NCBI GenBank assembly: GCA_003487665.1
Contig: DNFA01000002.1
Location: 5,317-15,452 of the forward strand
Reading direction: 5' to 3'
DNA length: 10,136 nucleotides
Origin: Oscillibacter sp.
Lineage (GTDB): Bacteria > Bacillota > Clostridia > Oscillospirales > Oscillospiraceae
Each line of letters starts with the position of its first letter. Positions within the stretch are counted from its first letter, which is position 1. The notes under the pieces were generated by a model. That model did no database searches and was not told the DNA's origin. It saw nothing but the letters and a program-made list of their open reading frames with translations. Made by a program: the position numbers and the translations under genes. Of this stretch, positions 1-7,315 are shown piece by piece.

Positions 1-46
1 CTGGGAATCTGCGGAAAAGTGCAGGACTTATGCGTTTGGGAAACGG

Positions 47-79
47 ATTGCCACGCCAGTCTGCGGACTGGCTCGCAAT
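47..79. repeat. REP-like palindromic intergenic element
   Basis: Nested inverted repeat: outer arms ATTGC (47-51) and GCAAT (75-79), inner arms CCAGTC (56-61) and GACTGG (66-71) around a 4-nt loop TGCG. The two arm pairs are separated by short unpaired segments (CACG and CTC). It lies outside any gene, downstream of the apeA end hairpin. From memory, elements starting GGATTGCCACG and ending CTCGCAATGACA are scattered through intergenic regions of Oscillospiraceae genomes; that is recollection, not something this single copy proves. The palindrome itself is directly visible. Confidence 0.6.
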
Positions 80-96
80 GACAGGCTATTTTGACA

Positions 97-137
97 GACT
101 GACGCATCCCCCGGCGAAGCCAGGGGATGCGTCAGTC
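97..137 (-). terminator. Hairpin at the distal end of the operon (probable terminator or 3'-end stabiliser)
   Basis: Perfect 15-bp inverted repeat GACTGACGCATCCCC (97-111) / GGGGATGCGTCAGTC (123-137), followed inward by a single C-A mismatch and a 3-bp GGC/GCC stem with a GAA loop. On the minus strand it starts one base past the TAA of the aminopeptidase gene (139-141). The sequence after it on the minus strand is TGTCAAAATAGCC, with no U-run, so it is not a classical intrinsic terminator. It could act as a weak or Rho-assisted terminator, as a block to 3' exonucleases, or serve a convergent gene to the left of the window. The stem is certain; the role is inferred from position. Confidence 0.6.
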
Positions 138-138
138 A

Positions 139-1533
139 TTATCTCGCCAGATACAGCGCTTTGCAGGCGCGGTACATCTCGTAGCAGTCCAGCTTGCCCA
201 CCACCTCGAAGGGCGCGTGCATGCTCAGCACGGGCACACCGGCATCCAGCGTGGCGATATTCCGGTTGGCCATGTACTGCGCCACGGTGCCGCCGCCTCC
301 GGCGTCCACCTTGCCCAGCTCGCAGATCTGCCAGCACACGCCCGCCGCGTCCAGCACGGCGCGGACGTAGCGCACCGTCTCCGCCGCCGCGTCGGAGGAG
401 CCGGACTTGCCCCGCGCACCGGTGTACTTGCAGATACCCACGCCGCCGTTGACAAAGGCCGCGTTCTTCTTCTCGTACACCTCGGCAAAATTGGGGTCAT
501 AGGCCGCCGTCACGTCGGCGGACAGGCAGAAGGCGTTCTCGTAGCACACGCGCAGGGGCACGCCCTGCCCGTCGCACAGGTCGGTCATAAAGGCGTCGAA
601 GGCCGCAGACTGCATGCCCGTCACACCCATGGAGCCGATCTCCTCCTTGTCCGCCAGCACACACACGGCGGTCTTGTCCGGCGTTCCGATGTCCAGCAGC
701 GCCCGCAGCGCCGCGTAGCCGCACACCCGGTCGTCGTGGCCGTAGGAGCCGATCATGCTGCCGTCGATGCCGATGTCCACCGCGTCGGCGGCGGGCACGG
801 CCTCCAGCTCGGCGGAGGCAAAATCGCTCTCGGTAATGCCGTATTTCTCGTGGAGCCGCTTCATCACATGCAGCTTCACGCGATCCTTGTCGTCCTCGTC
901 ACCGATGGGGCAGCTGCCCAGCAGCAGGTTCAGCGTCTCACCGGGGATGGCCTCGCTGAGGGGCTTTTTCCCCTGCTCGCCGCCCAGATGGGGCAGCAGG
1001 TCGGTGATGACCAGCTTGGGCTCCTCGCCCTCGCCGATGCACACCTCCACGGTGCTGCCGTCCTTCTTCACCACCACGCCCCGCAGCTGCAGGGGAATGG
1101 TCACCCACTGGTACTTGCGGATGCCGCCGTAGTAGTGGGTCTTGAAGTACGCCAGACCGCTGTCCTCGTACAGAGGGTTGGGCTTCAGGTCAAGGCGCGG
1201 GGAGTCGATGTGCGCCGCCGCGATCTGCACGCCCTCGGCCAGGCTCTCCCGACCCATGACCGCCAGCATCAGGCCCTTGCCCCGGTTGCAGGTATAGACC
1301 CTGTCCCCGGCCTTCAGCTCCATGCCGCGTCTGTACGGCACGAAGCCTTTGGCCTCCGCCGCGGCGACGGCCTCCCGCACGCTGAGCCGCTCCGTCTTGC
1401 CGTTGGTGAGAAACGCCTTGTAATCGGCACAGTACGCCTCCATCTCCGCCAGCTGCGCTGCGTCCAGCACATCGTAGCCGCTGCGCTCGTCCCGCAGGAG
1501 CTGCTTGCGCAGCGCCTTCATTTCCTCGCTCAT
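139..1533 (-). CDS. apeA: M18 family aminopeptidase (ApeA type)
   Basis: Predicted cytoplasmic zinc metallo-aminopeptidase (peptidase family M18, aspartyl aminopeptidase fold) that removes N-terminal residues, classically acidic ones, from peptides. The 464 aa match the family length. Visible motifs in order: AAHIDSPRLDLKP with metal ligand H108, YYGGIRKYQW (134-143), SYGHDDR (263-269) with the bridging Asp, DKEEIGS (295-301) with the catalytic and ligand Glu pair, SAD (338-340), GKVDAGGGGTVAQ (407-419), and SMHAP (437-441) with the last His ligand. The YYGGI.KYQW and GKV..GGGGTVA segments are those I know from the 'M18 aminopeptidase 1' (ApeA) branch rather than ApeB. No signal peptide. The ATG overlaps the upstream TGA by 4 bp, and AAGGAGG lies 7 nt before it, so the start is secure. 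It is the last gene of the operon. Family assignment is firm; in vivo substrate is not known. Confidence 0.95.
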   Translation of the reverse strand: MSEEMKALRKQLLRDERSGYDVLDAAQLAEMEAYCADYKAFLTNGKTERLSVREAVAAAEAKGFVPYRRGMELKAGDRVYTCNRGKGLMLAVMGRESLAEGVQIAAAHIDSPRLDLKPNPLYEDSGLAYFKTHYYGGIRKYQWVTIPLQLRGVVVKKDGSTVEVCIGEGEEPKLVITDLLPHLGGEQGKKPLSEAIPGETLNLLLGSCPIGDEDDKDRVKLHVMKRLHEKYGITESDFASAELEAVPAADAVDIGIDGSMIGSYGHDDRVCGYAALRALLDIGTPDKTAVCVLADKEEIGSMGVTGMQSAAFDAFMTDLCDGQGVPLRVCYENAFCLSADVTAAYDPNFAEVYEKKNAAFVNGGVGICKYTGARGKSGSSDAAAETVRYVRAVLDAAGVCWQICELGKVDAGGGGTVAQYMANRNIATLDAGVPVLSMHAPFEVVGKLDCYEMYRACKALYLAR

Positions 1534-3152
1534 GCCTGTTCCTCCTTCAATATCGTCTCCAGCGCCCGGTACGCCCGCTGCTCAAAGGCCGCGGCGTCGG
1601 CGCAGTCGTTTACCAGCACGTCCGTGCAGTGTGTACGGTAAAATCCCTCGTCCTTCTGCGCCTGCACCCGCAGGCGGGCATAGTCCTCCGGTATGTGATC
1701 CCGCGCCATGATGCGCCGCACCCGCACCTCCGGCGGCGCCGTCACCGCCACTGTCCGGCGGCACATGTCGCACAGGCCGCTTTCGATCAGGTTGATGGCG
1801 TCGATGCCCACCACCGGCGCGTCGCTGCCGTCCATGCGGCGGCGCAGCTCATGGGGCAGTCGGTCGTAGATGATGGTGTTCAGCGTCTCCAGCGCCGCCG
1901 GATCGCCGAATACGACGGTGCCCAGCTTCTGCCGGTCAAGGCTGCCGTCCTCCGCGAACACGTCCCCGAACGCGCCGGCGATGGCGCCGCGCAGCTCTGT
2001 GTCCGTCCGCAGCAGCTCATGGTAGACGGCGTCGCAGTCCAGCACCAGTCCGCCCAGCCTCTCCAGCGCCCGCAGGGCACAGGTCTTGCCCGCGCCGGTG
2101 GGCCCCGTGAAGCCGATGACCAGCGGCGACACGTCCACCGTATGGAAGCCCGCCGCCTTTTTCAGCCGGTTGCTCACCGCCAGCCCCAGGCCGCTCTCGT
2201 CCGGGCACTGGGCGAAGATGGCCTCCACGTCCGTATCGTCAAAGGTGCGCAGCGCGTCAAACACATGCTGCGCCTGCGCCAGCTTGTCGTCCGCCGCGCC
2301 CAGCCGGTGCACGATGTGCCCGGCGAACAGCGGCGCGTACTCATCGAAGCAGATGACCCCCGCCTTCTCCGGCAGGTGCGCCCGGATCCACCGGGCACTG
2401 CGGCCGGGCGTGCCCGTCACCACCGTCACGGCGGCGCGGGGCGCGTAGTGCCGGTACTTCATGCCCGGTGCCTTGGCCTTTTCGCCGTCCGCCAGCTTCT
2501 GCCGCACGGCCTTATCCACCGCCACGGTGCCCAGCACAGCCTCCAGCGCCTCCAACGGCAGTCCGCCGGGACGCAGCAGGCGCGGCGGCTGCACCGTCAG
2601 GTCGATGATGGTGCTCTCCACGCCCACGGCGCAGTCGCCGCCGTCCACGATGCCGTCGATCTTCCCCATCATGTCCTCCATCATGTGGCGGGCACAGGTG
2701 GGGCTGGGGCGTCCGGAGGTATTGCCGCTGGGCGCGGCCACCGGCACACCCGCCGCCTGTATAATGGCGCGGGTCACCGGATGATCCGGGCAGCGGACGC
2801 CCACGGTGTCCAGACCGCCGGTGGTGCGCAGGGGCACGCAGTCCCGCCGGGGCAGGATCATGGTCAGCGGCCCCGGCCAGAATTTCTCCGCCAGTGCGTA
2901 GGCCGTCTCCGGCACATCCACGCAGCAGCGCTCCAGCCACCCGGCGTCCGGAACGTGCAGGATCAGGGGGTTGTCCTGCGGGCGCCCCTTGGCCTCGAAG
3001 ATGCGGCGCACCGCGTCCTCGTTCAGGCCGTCGGCTCCCAGACCGTACACCGTCTCCGTGGGGATCCCCAGCAGGCCGCCCCGCCGCAGTATGGCCGCCG
3101 CCTCCGCGATGGCGTTTGTATCCTTTTCCGGATGGAATATGATGGTTTCCAC
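1530..3152 (-). CDS. Fusion of L-threonylcarbamoyladenylate synthase (Sua5) and dephospho-CoA kinase (CoaE)
   Basis: A 540-aa two-enzyme protein. Residues 1-335 are Sua5-type TsaC: PTETVYGLG (31-39), KGRPQDNPLILHV (55-67), APSGNTSGRPSPT (140-152) and the linker APGMKYRHYAPR (228-239) leading to the C-terminal Sua5 domain. This half makes threonylcarbamoyl-AMP from Thr, bicarbonate and ATP for the t6A37 modification of ANN-decoding tRNAs. Residues 344-540 are CoaE, the last step of CoA synthesis: Walker A GPTGAGKT (350-357), LDCDAVYHEL (371-380), GSLDRQKLGTVVFGDP (403-418), and the lid segment RIMARDHIPEDYARLRVQAQ (480-499). There is no stop or frameshift at the join, and both halves look complete. 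The usual CoaE 'HP' after LN..I is replaced by YD (429-430). Start is GTG, with AGAGG 8 nt upstream. It sits 25 bp after the LUD gene and overlaps apeA by 4 bp. The domain calls are firm; bifunctionality is inferred. Confidence 0.93.
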   Translation of the reverse strand: METIIFHPEKDTNAIAEAAAILRRGGLLGIPTETVYGLGADGLNEDAVRRIFEAKGRPQDNPLILHVPDAGWLERCCVDVPETAYALAEKFWPGPLTMILPRRDCVPLRTTGGLDTVGVRCPDHPVTRAIIQAAGVPVAAPSGNTSGRPSPTCARHMMEDMMGKIDGIVDGGDCAVGVESTIIDLTVQPPRLLRPGGLPLEALEAVLGTVAVDKAVRQKLADGEKAKAPGMKYRHYAPRAAVTVVTGTPGRSARWIRAHLPEKAGVICFDEYAPLFAGHIVHRLGAADDKLAQAQHVFDALRTFDDTDVEAIFAQCPDESGLGLAVSNRLKKAAGFHTVDVSPLVIGFTGPTGAGKTCALRALERLGGLVLDCDAVYHELLRTDTELRGAIAGAFGDVFAEDGSLDRQKLGTVVFGDPAALETLNTIIYDRLPHELRRRMDGSDAPVVGIDAINLIESGLCDMCRRTVAVTAPPEVRVRRIMARDHIPEDYARLRVQAQKDEGFYRTHCTDVLVNDCADAAAFEQRAYRALETILKEEQA

Positions 3153-3160
3153 GGAAATAT

Positions 3161-3165
3161 CCTCT
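3161..3165 (-). promoter_or_regulatory. Ribosome binding site that fixes the GTG start of the Sua5-CoaE gene
   Basis: On the minus strand AGAGG (3165 to 3161) precedes the codon at 3152-3150, which is GTG, with an 8-nt spacer. The encoded N-terminus (METIIFHPEK when the first codon is read as Met) is a normal Sua5 beginning, and no ATG in this frame lies between the upstream stop and this point. The GTG is therefore the likely start. Confidence 0.7.
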
Positions 3166-3177
3166 TTCCTGTGATCT

Positions 3178-3816
3178 TTACAGCCCCAGATCCTCGCCCA
3201 CGAGGATGACCTTGATGCGTCCGGCGGGCATGCAGAACCGGGTGATGACCAGCTTGGAGCAGATGCAGTCGGGGCTGGTACAGTCGCCGCACTGTCCGAT
3301 CAGGCCGCAGGGCGTCTTGAGGCCGAAGCGCTGGGCGTTGGCGGGGGCGGCGACGTTCCGGGCGCGGGCGACGGCGTCGTCCAGCGTACCCAGCACCTTG
3401 TTCATACCGGCGATGACCACCACCTGACGGGGGCCGAAGCACATGGCCGCCACGCGGTTGCCCATGCCGTCTATGTTCACCAGCTGGCCGTCCTTGGAGA
3501 TGGCGTTGCTGCTCATGAGGAAGGTGCCGCAGGTCAGCGCCTGGCGCATGATGGCCTGCTTTTCCTCCGGTGTCTTGGCTGTGTCGCGGTCAAGGAGCGT
3601 ATAGCCCTCCTGCGCCAGCCGCTGCTTCAGCCCCAGCTCGTCCACGGTCATGGCGCCGCCCCAGGACACGGTGTCCTCTCTGGGGATCAGCTCCAGCGCC
3701 TTCTCCACGGACTCCTCCGCCGTGGAACAGTAATACGCCTCAAATCTCCGCTTATTCAGCGCCTCCGCCGTCTTGGGTCCCGACAGGTCGTACATCTTTT
3801 TCTTGAACTGGTTCAT
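3178..3816 (-). CDS. LUD-domain (DUF162, LutC/YkgG-like) protein with a Cys-rich C-terminus
   Basis: A 212-aa soluble protein of the LUD superfamily, usually auto-annotated 'lactate utilization protein'. Visible family features are VSWGGAMTVDELGL (50-63), the SNAIS motif (103-107), NIDGMGNRVA (114-123) and VVVIAGMNKV (132-141). The C-terminus carries a cysteine cluster C170-x5-C176-x2-C179-x4-C184-x-C186 followed by VITR and GRIKVILVGEDLGL, a layout I know from stand-alone clostridial LUD proteins and which could bind metal or an Fe-S cluster. LutA and LutB are not next to it, so a role in lactate oxidation is not supported here, and the real function is unknown. The start is 2 bp after the prfA stop, with AAAGGAG ideally placed inside the prfA end, suggesting translational coupling. 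Family is certain, function is not. Confidence 0.88.
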   Translation of the reverse strand: MNQFKKKMYDLSGPKTAEALNKRRFEAYYCSTAEESVEKALELIPREDTVSWGGAMTVDELGLKQRLAQEGYTLLDRDTAKTPEEKQAIMRQALTCGTFLMSSNAISKDGQLVNIDGMGNRVAAMCFGPRQVVVIAGMNKVLGTLDDAVARARNVAAPANAQRFGLKTPCGLIGQCGDCTSPDCICSKLVITRFCMPAGRIKVILVGEDLGL

Positions 3817-3818
3817 AG

Positions 3819-4889
3819 TCAGCTCTCCTTTCCCTCCTGCAGCCGCTGTGCCTGATCGTTCAGGATCAGCGCGTCGATCATGTCGTCCAGATCGCCGTTG
3901 ATGACGGCTGCGATGTTGAAGTTTTTATTGTCTCCCGTCAGCCGGTGGTCTGTGACCCGGTTCTGCGGGAAATTGTACGTTCTGATCTTGCCGCTTCTGT
4001 CGCCGGTGCCCACCTGACTTTTCCGGGTGGCGGCGATGGCGGCGTTCTGCTTCTCCTGCTCCGCCTCATACAGCTTGGAGCGCAGGATCTTCATGGCGCG
4101 ATCCTTGTTTTTGTACTGGCTGCGCTCGTCCTGGCACTCCACCACCACGCCGGTGGGCAGATGGGTGATGCGGATGGCGCTCTCCGTCTTGTTGACGTGC
4201 TGTCCGCCCGCGCCGGAGGAGCGGAACGTGTCGATCTGCAGATCCTTGGGGTCGATGGAGAACTCCACCTCCTCCGCCTCCGGCATCACCGCAACGGTGG
4301 CGGCGGAGGTCTGGATGCGGCCGGAGGACTCCGTCTCCGGCACCCGCTGGACGCGGTGGGTGCCGGCCTCGAATTTCAGCCGCGACCACGCGCCCGCGCC
4401 CTCCACCTCGGCGCTGACCTCCTTCACGCCGCCCAATTCCGTCAAATTCTCGTTGACGATGCTCAGCGTCCAACCCCGCCGCTCGGCGTACATGGTGTAC
4501 ATCCGCAGCAGGTCGGCGGCGAACAGCGCGCCCTCCTCGCCGCCTATACCGGCGCGTATCTCCAGTATCACGTTTTTCTCGTCATTGGGGTCGCGGGGCA
4601 ATAGCAGCCGCTTCAGCTCCTCCTGCAAGCGCTCCATATCCGCCCGCGCGCCGGCCAGCTCCTCCTGCGCCAGCGCCCGCAGCTCCGGGTCGGAGAGCAT
4701 CTCCTCCGCCTCCCGCGCCGTGTCCTGCGCCCGGAGATACGCCCGGTAGCACGCCACCACCGGCATCAGCTCCTTCTGCTCCCGGCTCAGGGCGGTAAGA
4801 CGCTCCCTGTCTCCGTACACCGCCGGGTCGGACAGCTGCTGCTCCACCTCGGTCAGCCGCTGCTCAATGGCCTTCAGCTTTTCCAGCAT
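3819..4889 (-). CDS. prfA: Peptide chain release factor 1 (RF1)
   Basis: RF1 recognises UAA and UAG in the ribosomal A site and triggers hydrolysis of the peptidyl-tRNA ester. The 356 aa are standard for the family. It shows the N-terminal helical domain (1-105), the ILEIRAGIGGEEGALFA block (108-124), the HRVQRVPETESSGR segment (178-191) with the PxT codon-recognition tripeptide as P184-E-T186 (RF2 would have SPF), and the catalytic GGQ at 228-230 within SSGAGGQHVNKTESAIR. The RTYNFPQNRVTDHR block (303-316) completes it. Q230 is the residue methylated by PrmC in bacteria; no prmC is present in this window, although it often neighbours prfA in Firmicutes. The ATG is 9 bp after the flavodoxin stop, with a modest SD (GAGGG formed partly by the stop codon, 6 nt before ATG). 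Confidence 0.98.
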   Translation of the reverse strand: MLEKLKAIEQRLTEVEQQLSDPAVYGDRERLTALSREQKELMPVVACYRAYLRAQDTAREAEEMLSDPELRALAQEELAGARADMERLQEELKRLLLPRDPNDEKNVILEIRAGIGGEEGALFAADLLRMYTMYAERRGWTLSIVNENLTELGGVKEVSAEVEGAGAWSRLKFEAGTHRVQRVPETESSGRIQTSAATVAVMPEAEEVEFSIDPKDLQIDTFRSSGAGGQHVNKTESAIRITHLPTGVVVECQDERSQYKNKDRAMKILRSKLYEAEQEKQNAAIAATRKSQVGTGDRSGKIRTYNFPQNRVTDHRLTGDNKNFNIAAVINGDLDDMIDALILNDQAQRLQEGKES

Positions 4890-4898
4890 GGCGCGCCC

Positions 4899-5384
4899 TC
4901 AGTTGTCCAGCCAACGGCGCACGTTCTGCACGAAATCGTTGCGCCAGAATTCGTAGCCCTCGCTGCCGGGGCGCAGGGACACCGCCATCCGGTGTGCGTC
5001 CTTCACATACATGTCCATCTGGTCATAGACCTCCTCGCTGCGCTGGGAGGTGCTGCGCGTGACCAGATACGCCACGTTTTTCATCTCCAGCCCACGGCGC
5101 TTCAGCAGCGCCCGCACAGGGCTGGCGCACCGCCCCGCCCACACGGGGCTGCCGATGATGACCAGCCGGTACTCGTTCAGCGGCTTTTCCGTCTGGAAGG
5201 GCAGCAGCGGGCGGGTGGACGTTTTCATGGCGTCCATGCCGCAGCGGATATAGCCCCGCCAGCCGCTTCTGTCCCGGTCATCGGTGATGGCCGTCACCTC
5301 CGCGCCCAGCGCGTCGGCTACCTCCTCCATCGCCCGGCGGGTATGGCCGGTGCGGGAATAGTAAATGCACAAAATATCGCTCAT
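4899..5384 (-). CDS. Flavodoxin family protein
   Basis: A 161-aa protein with a flavodoxin-like fold predicted to bind FMN and carry out electron transfer or quinone/disulfide-type reductase chemistry in the cytoplasm. The N-terminal strand and phosphate loop read ILCIYYSRTGHTRRAMEEVA, with S10-R-T-G-H-T15 matching the (S/T)xTGxT FMN phosphate-binding motif. A second flavin-contact loop is at VIIGSPVWAGR (75-85). The length is that of a short-chain flavodoxin with no extra domain, signal or membrane segment. The ATG overlaps the ABC-F stop by 4 bp (ATGA), with AGGAG 8 nt upstream. The physiological partner cannot be told from the context, since its neighbours are translation and cell wall genes. 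Confidence 0.88.
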   Translation of the reverse strand: MSDILCIYYSRTGHTRRAMEEVADALGAEVTAITDDRDRSGWRGYIRCGMDAMKTSTRPLLPFQTEKPLNEYRLVIIGSPVWAGRCASPVRALLKRRGLEMKNVAYLVTRSTSQRSEEVYDQMDMYVKDAHRMAVSLRPGSEGYEFWRNDFVQNVRRWLDN

Positions 5385-7291
5385 GCTTCATTCTCCTGTT
5401 CTTCTGCCTGCAGGCTCAGCTGCTCCCAGCGCTCCATCTCCTGCTCCAGCTGCTTCTGCACGTCCTGCTGCTGCCGATACAGCTCGTTCAGCTTCTCCGC
5501 ATCGCAGGCGTGCTGCGCCATCTCGCCGTCCAGCCGGGCGATATCCGCCTCCAGCCGGGCAATGGCCGTCTCGCAGATGGTCAGCTGCTTCTTTGCCGCC
5601 TGCTGCGCCCGGTTGCCCCGGCTGCCCGCCGCCTTTTTCGGCGGTGCGGCCTGCACCGCCGCAGCCGCAGCCGCGGCGCGCTCCTCGTCCCGCACCCGGC
5701 GGTACTCCGCAAAGCCCATGGGATAGTCCGAGATCGCGCCGCCCTCCAGCTGCCACACGCGGGTGGCGAACCGGTTGATGAAATACCGGTCGTGGCTGAC
5801 GAACAGCAGCGTGCCGTCGAAGGCCTCCACCGCCTGCTCCAGCCACTCGCGGGAGTCGATGTCCAGATGGTTGGTGGGCTCGTCCAGTATCAGCAGGTTG
5901 ATGCTCTCGTCCATAAGCATACACAGCCGCAGGCGGCTCAGCTCGCCGCCGGACAGCACGCTGACGCTTTTGAACACGTCCTCCCCGGTAAACTGATAGG
6001 CCGCCAGCCGGTTCCGCGCCGACTGGGGCGTGATGTCCAGCTCGTAGAGCATGGTGTCCAGTATGCTGCGCTCCGGATGGTCGAAGTGGATCACCTGCGG
6101 CAGATAGGCCGCCTTCACCGCCGGCCCCAGCCGTATGGCGCCGCTGTCCGGCCGCTCGTACCCCATCAGCATGTTCAGCAGCGTGGTCTTGCCGGTGCCG
6201 TTCTCCCCCAGCAGGGCGATGCGCTCACCGCCCTCGCACCGGAGGTACACGTCCTCGAACAGCTTCTTTTCGCCGAAGGACTTGGACACGCCTTTTATTT
6301 GCAGCACCTCGTCGCCCTTGAACTCCCGGCTCTGGAAGCGAGCCTCCAGCTTCCGGGCGCGGGTGGGCTTGGCGGTGGTGCGCATGCGCTCGATGCGCTT
6401 TTCCATGCTGAACGCCCGCTTGTGCAGCGCGTCATTGCCCATGAACGCCCACAGGTGCATCTGCTCCGCCGCCTTTTCCAGCTGGGCGATCTTGGCCTGC
6501 TCCTTCAGGTACTGCTTCATGCGCTCCTGATAGCGCCGCTCCTTTTCGATGGCGTAAAAGCTGTAATTCCCGCTGTAAAACTCCGCCTTGCCGTCCTGAA
6601 TCTCGATGATGCGGCTGACGGTGCGGTCGAGGAAGTACCGGTCATGGCTGATGGCCAGCACCGTGCCCCGGAACCTCCGCAGATACTCTTCCAGCCACTC
6701 GGTGGCCTGCATATCCAGATGGTTGGTAGGCTCGTCCAGCAGCAGGATGTCCGTGTCCTCCAGGATCAGCCGCCCCAGATTCACCCGGGTCTTTTCGCCG
6801 CCGGACAGACACGCGAACTCCCGCGCGCGCATGGCCTGCGGGATGTTCAGGCCGTTGGCCACCTTGTTCACCGCCGTCTCCGTGTCCCAGCCGCCCAAGC
6901 CCTCGAACCGGGCGTTCAGCTCCCCGTACCGGCGCAGCGTGGCCTCGCTGCTGTCGCCCTGCTCCATGCGCAGCGCCAGCGCGTCCATCTCGTCCTTCAT
7001 CCGGAACATCCGGGCAAAGGCCGTCTGGAGCACGTCCTCCACCGTGCAGCCCGCCGGATACACGGGGATCTGGGAGATCAGCCCCACCCGCCGTCCGGCG
7101 GCGATCTGTATCTCGCCCTCGTCCGGCTCCAGCTCCCCGGTCAGCATGCGGAACACCGTGGTTTTGCCGGCGCCGTTGCGCCCCAGCAGTCCCACCCGCT
7201 CGCCGCTGTCCACCTGAAAGCTCAGGCCGTCCAGTATTCTCTTTTCCAGATCAAAGGACTTCACCAGTCCCGCTGCGCGTATATCTACCAT
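5381..7291 (-). CDS. ABC-F family ATPase (YdiF/Uup-like, ribosome-associated)
   Basis: A 636-aa protein with two fused ABC ATPase domains and no membrane segment, the mark of ABC-F proteins, which act at the ribosomal E site on stalled or difficult translation. Domain 1: Walker A GRNGAGKT (37-44), signature LSGGEK (162-167), Walker B plus ABC-F motif LLLDEPTNHLD (183-193), switch His in AISHDR. The charged interdomain linker (about 240-325) is the P-site tRNA interaction region. Domain 2: Walker A GENGTGKT (362-369), signature LSGGE (446-450), LLILDEPTNHLD (466-477), FVSHDR. An alanine-rich stretch (539-549) leads into a predicted coiled coil (about 565-630), as in Uup and YdiF. It could be a housekeeping factor or a resistance-type ABC-F; the operon context and Uup-like tail favour housekeeping. 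The ATG follows murF by 24 bp and lacks a well-spaced SD. Confidence 0.95.
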   Translation of the reverse strand: MVDIRAAGLVKSFDLEKRILDGLSFQVDSGERVGLLGRNGAGKTTVFRMLTGELEPDEGEIQIAAGRRVGLISQIPVYPAGCTVEDVLQTAFARMFRMKDEMDALALRMEQGDSSEATLRRYGELNARFEGLGGWDTETAVNKVANGLNIPQAMRAREFACLSGGEKTRVNLGRLILEDTDILLLDEPTNHLDMQATEWLEEYLRRFRGTVLAISHDRYFLDRTVSRIIEIQDGKAEFYSGNYSFYAIEKERRYQERMKQYLKEQAKIAQLEKAAEQMHLWAFMGNDALHKRAFSMEKRIERMRTTAKPTRARKLEARFQSREFKGDEVLQIKGVSKSFGEKKLFEDVYLRCEGGERIALLGENGTGKTTLLNMLMGYERPDSGAIRLGPAVKAAYLPQVIHFDHPERSILDTMLYELDITPQSARNRLAAYQFTGEDVFKSVSVLSGGELSRLRLCMLMDESINLLILDEPTNHLDIDSREWLEQAVEAFDGTLLFVSHDRYFINRFATRVWQLEGGAISDYPMGFAEYRRVRDEERAAAAAAAVQAAPPKKAAGSRGNRAQQAAKKQLTICETAIARLEADIARLDGEMAQHACDAEKLNELYRQQQDVQKQLEQEMERWEQLSLQAEEQENEA

Positions 7292-7315
7292 TTACTTCTG
7301 TTAAAGTTCCTTCTA

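Noticed and set aside
127..1641. A 504-codon plus-strand frame opposite apeA
   Set aside because: It is antisense to a gene with complete M18 motifs; its H/A/R/G-rich translation is the mirror of high-GC3 codons. The same applies to the long plus-strand frames at 1629-3209, 5510-7327, 7349-8725 and 8869-9774.
3819..4889. Release factor 2 instead of release factor 1
   Set aside because: The codon-recognition tripeptide is PET (PxT type), not SPF, and there is no programmed in-frame UGA near the start.
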